Source of the DNA: Vandiemenella viatica
Lineage: Eukaryota > Arthropoda > Insecta > Orthoptera > Morabidae
Assembly (NCBI GenBank): GCA_031002005.1
Contig: JARYHS010008074.1
Coordinates: 275,343,930-275,407,929 of the forward strand
Length of the DNA: 64,000 nucleotides
Reading direction: 5' to 3'
The stretch's first letter is position 1; the number at the start of each line of letters is the position of its first letter. Shown piece after piece: positions 57,500-64,000 of the stretch. Under the pieces are notes generated by a model that was not told the origin of the DNA, did not search any database, and saw nothing but the letters and a program-made list of their open reading frames with translations. Both the position numbers and the translations under genes were made by a program.

Positions 57500-60400
57500 A
57501 AATTAAAAATTGTGTAGGGATTAATTTGTTACATCAGAATATCGGAGGGTTATCAACCAAAGTAGACGAGTTGCTAGTCCACATAAATGAATTAAATGCT
57601 ACCAACAGAATTGATGTTTGACGCTTGTCTGAACACCATATAACTACAGGAATAGGTATGTCAAATGTAACCAACTAATTTAGCTTCTCATTATTGTAGA
57701 ACAAACTTGGAGAAAGGAGGAGTTGTCACTTATGTTAGAAATGATTATAGTTTTGAGGATATAAGTATTAGTGAGTATTGTCTTGATCAGCATTTTGAAG
57801 CCTGTGCTACACAGCTAAAATTCAATAATGAAATTTTCATAGTAGTAACTGTATACAGAGCACCCTTGGGAAACTTTTCTATTTTTCTGAACCAATTTGA
57901 ACTCTTATTAACATTTTTAAGCAGAAAAGTGGTTAACATAGTCATATGTGGTGATTTTAATGTAGATTTGTAATGTTGGAATCATTAGTCAGTTCGTTCA
58001 ATTTAACTCAGATAGTTAATTTTCCAACTAGAATAATGAATAATAGTCACTCAGCTATAGATAATGTTTTCCTAGATACCTCAAAATTCTAGTTATACAA
58101 TCAAGCCATCTATCAATGGACTTTCAGATCACGATGGCCAGTTATTAACTATCAACACTTCAATAGAAACTAGCTCAAGAGTAATATTCAGCGTATAATA
58201 AATGAAGAATCAGTTACTGGTTTTAGAAAGTGCCTCAACACCACTAACTGGGAACATGTTTACAGTGCACAAGGTATGAATTAAAAATACAACAATTACT
58301 TTGAAAGTTGCTTCCCCTTAAAGTGTCGTGCTTCTCAAAAAGAACAAAAACCATGGATAACTGTGGGCACTAGAACATCATGCATTTGTAAAAGGAAGTT
58401 ATATATTGCCTCTAGGATCAGTTATAATGCTAATTTTAAAATACATTACAAGTAGTACTGCACAATACTGAAAAAGGTTATTAAAAAATCTAAAAGTATG
58501 CACTACAAACAGAAAAATCATAATTTTTAAAATAAAATTAAGACCACGTGGGGCATTGTAAAAAAAGAAATAGGAAAAAGTAATCAAATCAGTAATCACA
58601 TTTTATCAAATAAAACTCAGTAGAATCTAATTTTTCAATTGCTGATATATTTAATAAACATTGATCTGTTGCTGATAAACTGACTGCAAATAGCTCAACA
58701 ACACAAAATATGGATTTTGTCAGAACAGGTTTCCAAGAAAAATTTAGCACTGTCTGTAAATTTAGCTACTCTAGAAGAAATAAGAAAAATTATCATCTCT
58801 TAAGAACAAATACTCAAGTGATTATGATGGGATTTCCAGTAGATTAATTAAACTGTGCTCCACAGAATTAAGCAATATACTAAGTTATCTGTTTAATATA
58901 TCTTTACTTGAGGATACTTTTCCAGAAAGGCTTAAGTGTGCTGTAGTTAAACCACTCTATAAAAAGGGGGATAAGTCATCTGTATCAAATTACTGCCCTA
59001 TTTCATTACTAACAGCCTTCTCCAAAGTTTTTGAGAAAGCAATGTACAATAGTGTCGACAAACACCTTAAAAATAATAAAATTCCAACTAAATCATGATT
59101 TGGTTTTCAAAAGGGTCATTCTACAGAACAAGCTAAATTTGCATTCACTGAGAATATTTTAGAAGGAATAAATGATAAATTAATTCCTGTTGGAATTTTT
59201 TGTGACTTGTCTAAGGCATCTGACTGCGTATGTCATAAAATTTTGATACAGAAATTAAAGTATTATGGTATAGATAGTTTGTTAATAAATGGCTTAGTTC
59301 TTACCTGCTGAATAGAAAACAAAGTGTCGATGGAGAATTTTAGGGCTGCCTTAAGTGGTCCACGGTTTTCTGAGTGGGAATTAATCAGATGTGGAGTGCC
59401 TCAGGGTTCTATACTGGGGCCACTATTGTTTTTAATATATATAAATGATTTACCCTGTGTTGCATCTAAAAACTCAAAATTTATCCAATTTGCAGATGAC
59501 CCAAACATAGGAATTAAAAATACTCCAGAATTATCTACAGAACATATTTCAAATTATGTCTTTGACCTTATTAATAAGTGGTTCACAGCTAATGGCTTGT
59601 CTTTAAACTTTGACAAAACTCAGTAAATGCAATTCAGTACAGCACACAGATTAACACCAGATATACAAATAAATTTGCAGGCCAATCCATTCAAGAAGTA
59701 GAGCGTGTGAAATTCCTAGGTTTGCATAATGATTATAATTTAAATTGGAAGGTACAGGTATCCGATTTATTAAAGCGATTGGGTGCAGCCACATTTGCAA
59801 TTCGTACAATTTCAGCTATAGGTGATCTCCATGTGAGGCAGCTAGTTTCTTTTGCTTATTTTAACTCCTTAATGTCATACGGAATAATATTCTGGGGCAA
59901 TTCTACCCATAGAGCCCAAAAGCGAGTAATAAGAATTATGTGTGGGATTAGCAATAGAACTTCATGTAGAGAGCTGTTAGGGATTTTAACATTGGAGGCT
60001 GAGTATATATACATTATAATGTCCTTTGTAGTTTCAAATTATACTCTGAAACAAATAGTACAATACACAACTATGGCGCTAGAAGTAAAAATAATCTTCA
60101 CAAGGATTACAAGTCGTCATTTGTTCAAAAGGGGGTCCGATATTCAGGGATACATATTGAGACATAACAGAGAGAAAATATAAAGAAAAAAAAACAAAAA
60201 AGAAGTTGGTTGCTAAGGAGATGATAGCATAACAAGAACTGGCTAGCAATTGAGTTGTGTGTAAGCACTTTCGAGCTGACGACATCTAGTTACCGTATAA
60301 CAAGTACCTTTGTAATCTTCGAATACTTCTGAATGTAATATAACGAAAATAAAGACCAATGAATGATATGAAAGTATATAATCACTCAAGCATCTAAAGA

Positions 60401-60600
60401 TTAAGTTTACATGGAAGTTTCGCATCAATGGAATGAGATGAGACAACACGGAATGCAACAATATCTTCGATAAGTTCCCAACAAACATTAAATGTCTAGC
60501 AGATAAGAATAAATTCTGTAAAAAATTGAAAGAATTTTTAATTGACAACTCCTTCTACTCTGTCAAAGAATTTATTTCTAAGGTATCTACAAAATAAAGT
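57500..60600 (+). pseudogene. LINE ORF2, endonuclease and reverse transcriptase
   Basis: The apurinic-type endonuclease is seen near 57530 (LLHQNIGGLSTKVDELL) and in 57707-57973 (GGVVTYVRNDY, VVTVYRAP, ICGDFNVDL). The RT starts near 58900 with ERLKCAVVKPLYKKGDKSSV, NYCPISLLTAFSKVFEKAMY and FGFQKGHSTEQA. In 59324-59626 it has RCGVPQGSILGPLLFLIYIN and a FADD box (QFADDPNIGIK). The connector and C-terminal region follow in 59707-60160. After the solo LTR it resumes near 60465 (PTNIKCLADKNKFCKKLKEF) and stops near 60595. Numerous stops and shifts; not functional. Confidence 0.85.
60158..60460. mobile_element. Solo LTR inserted in LINE ORF2
   Basis: This 303-bp insertion begins TGAGACATAACAG and ends GGAATGCAACA (TG...CA), with ATAT at 60154-60157 and 60461-60464 as a 4-bp duplication. 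It holds an AATAAA signal near 60349 and a TATAAA-like string near 60178, consistent with an LTR on the plus strand. LINE coding resumes after it. No internal domain; unrelated to the 1-kb LTRs. Confidence 0.8.
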
Positions 60601-60800
60601 CATTAGTTTGTCTAAATGTAGTTGACATAATGTACCATGTATGATATGACTGTACGTCTTCTGGTGTATGTATTATTTTGTTATGTAATTGTTTTTCTGT
60701 TAACTGACAACTTCCCACATCCCACAGAGCCAGTCTCTCATATTGGGATCAATGGAAAATGAATGTATTGTACTGACTCAATTAACCTAAAACATCCTAT

Positions 60801-61309
60801 TATTCTTCAGTGATCAAAATTATCTGAGTAGTATAATTTTTAATTGACATCAGAGAAGACAACAAATTAATTGAATATTGAAATCTGAAATAAACTGCCT
60901 CTCAACAAATAATATTTTTGTTTCACTATATGAACAAAAGCCTCAATGTTATACATTAAAATACTTTTTCTGTTCCCCCAGACCTGCAGTAATTTCATGA
61001 ACGTTTCACATTACTTCTCTGGCAGCATAATTCTAATGATTAGAAATCTTGGTGCCACCACCAAAATAAAATTCTAACTGCTGTCTCTACCCATCTTACA
61101 ATGTACATGAGAAAAAACACTTAAAATACTTTACTTGTGCAATAGTTTCAAATTTTTCTTCTCCATCATACTCTTCCAGTTAGCCACCATCATTCAATTC
61201 ATCTAATCTTAGATCTAACAAAACCTGACATGGTATTGAATTATTTTCCTTTAAATCGCATTAAATTTAAATGCACTAGATCACATGTGCCGTTGGTAAT
61301 TTGCTTAAT
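60801..61309. other. Unassigned AT-rich sequence
   Basis: A minus-strand reading near 61190-61140 (EEYDGEEKFETIAQ followed by GTAAAG) looks exon-like, but a stop precedes it and no acceptor tract is visible. Nothing else seen. Confidence 0.35.
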
Positions 61310-61650
61310 TCATCTATCTACCCCTTTTCTACTATTATCATCTTATATACTGTTAGTGTAAATTCCTCCACCCGTCTACTCTCATTTACAAATTTTAATT
61401 CTTTTGGTGTTAGTGGTAGACTATTCATCGCTTCCCTTGATAATTTATTCCAATCCCTGACACTCTTGCCCACAAATGAAAATTTCCCCATTCCATTATG
61501 CATTTAATAACGTGCACATGTTCATCTTTTTTCTTTCCACAAATTACTCCTAATTCTTCGACCAATATCTTTCCAAGCCTCATCACTAACATGTGCCTGT
61601 AATGGCTTAATGTCTAATAGGGATATCGACAATTCTCTAACTATAACCAT
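61310..61650 (-). pseudogene. LINE ORF2 C-terminal fragment
   Basis: The minus strand gives a PLQAHVSDEAWKDIGRRIRS-type stretch near 61600-61540. It is followed by GKFSFVGKSVRDWNKLSREA and LPLTPKELKFVNES in 61503-61318. This resembles the extreme C terminus of insect LINE reverse transcriptases (a conserved WN-L motif in the tail). The rest of the element is absent or too diverged. Confidence 0.6.
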
Positions 61651-64000
61651 ATGGTAGATGTGTTTTCCCCAATACCATTTATTCATTGGTTTACTAAGTT
61701 CTTTTCCAATCAGTCAACAATATACATGTATTTACACTGCACGAGATCCTGGTGGAAATGTCAATCATAGAAATAAGTCACAGTGTAAAGTCACGCAATT
61801 TATTCTCATAAATAGTGAAGTTACTGCTGGTACGAAGCAGGTTATACATTTGTAAAATGAACATAAATCAAACTCTTCTCCTATATGAAGATGCCAATTA
61901 CTTCAACATCCACACACTTTAATTCAGATTAAAATTAATGAAGTCCACAAAATTTGTAAATTGACATCAGATTTATAAATAGATTGCAAGCGAGCAAATT
62001 AAAGTTCACTCTCACAAAGCATTTGAAAGTTTGAGTATAGAAATTTTTAAAGTCTGTCACTCCTTGTAGCTAAAATATTCAGAGTCAAAACATCTTCTAA
62101 ATTTTTCTATCACCTAAATCTTCCATGTGGTGAAATTTTACCAAGTATGAAATTGTTACATTGTAAAACAAAGTGGTGTGGACTGTGCCTCCCTAACTGA
62201 ATGCTTGTCACGGGACGAACAGACATGGATTATGCCTAATGTGGTCACAAACCCCGGTCTTTCATACTTTCCTAGTATCTTTATTAGTTTAGGTGTTGTT
62301 AATTTTTAAAGCTGGTTGGTTGAAAATTGTTTGTCTGTAATTCCTAATGTACTCAGTTTCTCATAAAGTTATACTTTTTAAATGAGTCCTTTTAATTTTC
62401 TGTTTTATTTGGTGCATGTTTTAGTTCTGTGGTTATTTCTATTTGAATGTAATCTTTAAATTTCTATTAATGCGCCTCAACTCCTAATTCCCCTTCAGGA
62501 AGCTACTTTATCCAATAAATCATAACTTTCTTATTTAAACATATTTAGAAATAGTATTTTCACTATTCTTCCTTAAATTTTATACTCTTTCTTTCTATTA
62601 CTATTCTGTTTTTAACAAATCCATATTTTCAATTAGTTTTTGACATGTGTTGGATCATTCAATACAACATCTAAAATTCCTTTTCTTCACCCTTTTAACA
62701 TATTTTTACTGTTCAAGTGATACTATATTATGATTTTACTTTAAATTAGCTTTCATTTAAACCTATTTTTAACTGAATGGTTATCTTAGTTTAGGAGTTG
62801 CATTCCATTACTCGTCAAAAATGTCTACTTATAATTTATCTATTAGCTCAAAATTTTATTTTACTTGGTTTAGTTAGTTGTTGGCAAGACAATGCCATTA
62901 TTGGCTTTCATTATTGGCATAAAGACATTTTTTTATTGTTTACTTTAAAACTAGTATCCATGCACATGTGATGGAGTCACCTGACTAACAATTTTCCTCA
63001 CTGTGACCACATAAAAAATGAAATTTTCCAACTGAATTACTGTCTTAAAATTTTCTGACCCTACATACACTACGTAAAAATGCTTAGTTTTTCTCATAAA
63101 ACCTATCAAAATGCGTGAAGCATTTTTTGTTCAACTTTTTGCTTCAACTCTATGATGTGGTACGGCTTTGATTTTGACTTAAAATCCTTCAATATTAAGT
63201 TAATGGTTATACAATCTGTTTGCATTGCTAAATGCTTTACTTTCTACCTTGATTCAAACATAGGGAAGCTATTGCTCTGTTACATGCCTTGTACACTCCC
63301 ATCACTCTTCACTATCCTCCTGTCTTCCAATGACTCCCAATTCCGCATATCAGTTAAAATTTGTGCACATAAACCTTGAGTATATTGCTGTATTACAGTT
63401 TTTGTGAAAGTATTTTACCAAGCTGCATTCAGATTTCTAAACTATAAATCTAGAAGTTTCATAATTCCCATTTTCAGCTTAGATGAGAGAACACACCTCG
63501 TACCCAAAATTCTAATGATAACAAAAAAGCTTCAAGCAACAACTACAAATTAAATGTTCTCTCCTAGTTGAATTCAAATATTTTTGTTCAGAAATTCATA
63601 TTTGTAATATGCTACTCGAGTTCTAGAAGAATAACAATAATAATAAATTTTTTAAATGTTATGAACTGTATATTGTGTCGAGAACAAATGTGCAACTGAA
63701 AATGATTGACTCATTCCACAGGGTATCCAGCAGAAGTAGTGGGTATTTGTAGTTGAATAAAACAAAAATATGCAAGTAATGAAAGCATAAGTGTTTCTTA
63801 ATTAAGACAACTGGAAATTATTTAGCAAAAATGATACAATTCACATGTTGACCATTGCGAAGCTAGCATTCCTCAAACGCTGTGTTGCGTCTGCTCTTAA
63901 AACTGAATTTCCGATACAATGTTGTCCTTTAATTGTGACAAATTTGTCAGTGTACAGTTTTTATTTTACTTCTACAGTATCCCCATGCAAAATAATAAAG
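61651..64000. other. Unassigned AT-rich sequence
   Basis: No gene, RNA or element recognised on either strand; frames at 61658-61855 and 63152-63379 show no motif. Presumably intron or intergenic DNA with old repeats. Confidence 0.4.

Larger units (their letters stand above)
45900..60800 (+). mobile_element. CR1/L2-like LINE split by LTR elements
   Basis: A plus-strand non-LTR retrotransposon is recognisable on both sides of the Ty3-type element: ORF1 upstream part at about 45900-46359, ORF1 esterase-like part at 56887-57385, and ORF2 endonuclease-RT at about 57500-60590. The AGAC duplication (46360-46363, 56825-56828) marks the break. The 3' UTR probably ends near 60800; both outer limits are approximate. 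A second insertion (60158-60460) splits the end of ORF2. Many stops show that the LINE is old. Confidence 0.82.

Noticed and set aside
61140..61190. A DNAJC3 TPR exon on the minus strand (EEYDGEEKFETIAQ followed by GTAAAG)
   Set aside because: Similarity is loose, an in-frame stop lies just upstream and there is no convincing acceptor site.

Overview
This window is repeat-dense nuclear DNA from a large-genome insect. A polyneopteran (orthopteroid, cockroach or stick insect) is the best guess; this is inference. The grounds are AT-rich sequence, hAT/mariner/Tigger/Penelope/non-LTR/Ty3 families, tRNA-derived SINEs of a kind common in those orders, and one host exon in very long introns. There are no bacterial or organellar genes, rRNA, CRISPR array or operon. 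One assembly gap (N) covers 29441-30440.

The only host coding sequence identified with confidence is a 110-bp minus-strand exon at 34840-34949. It encodes the HPD core of the J domain of DNAJC3 (P58IPK), an ER-lumen co-chaperone, and has clean splice sites on both sides. No other exon of that gene was recognised. A weaker exon-like open frame lies at 21158-21408. Everything else recognisable is mobile or repeated DNA.

Layout. 1-10 kb: a small repeat family; a decayed ZMYM1-like hAT relic interrupted by a MITE (2301-2475); a tRNA-derived SINE split by a MITE (3931-4219); a MITE carrying three internal 151-bp repeats (4983-5673); a second SINE (6198-6439); an internally deleted GTF2IRD2-like hAT (8708-10184). 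11-16.5 kb: a LINE fragment; a mariner (12249-15567) split by a 2,037-bp TG...CA insertion that looks like a solo LTR; a LINE relic split by a hAT-type MITE. 17-23 kb: SINE pieces, a dimeric tandem array (18786-20760) and another MITE (22907-23184). 23.6-28 kb: a Tigger/pogo relic containing a LINE insertion with a 10-bp target duplication and an unexplained segment at its 5' end, then a hAT relic. 28-34.8 kb: AT-rich intronic or UTR-like DNA, the gap and a near-perfect 367-bp duplication.

35-41.3 kb: two head-to-tail copies of a composite repeat, each made of ~166-bp monomers plus a ~480-bp tail. One copy contains a DUF4817-type TA-flanked element, the other a DD34D mariner. 41.4-45.8 kb: two Penelope-like elements arranged 5'-to-5'. 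45.9-60.8 kb: a CR1/L2-like LINE split by a 10.46-kb Ty3/gypsy-type LTR retrotransposon with nearly identical 1-kb LTRs and AGAC target duplications, and again by a ~303-bp solo LTR. 61.3-61.7 kb: a further LINE C-terminal relic. The last 2.3 kb holds nothing I can name.

The nesting gives a relative chronology: old hAT, mariner, LINE and Tigger copies were hit by MITEs and LTR elements, and the LTR retrotransposon at 46.4-56.8 kb is the youngest large insertion. I found no convincing new multi-gene system. The most unusual objects are the LINE-borne segment at 25208-25455, the tandem-repeat-bearing MITE, the composite repeat pair and the dimeric satellite-like array.
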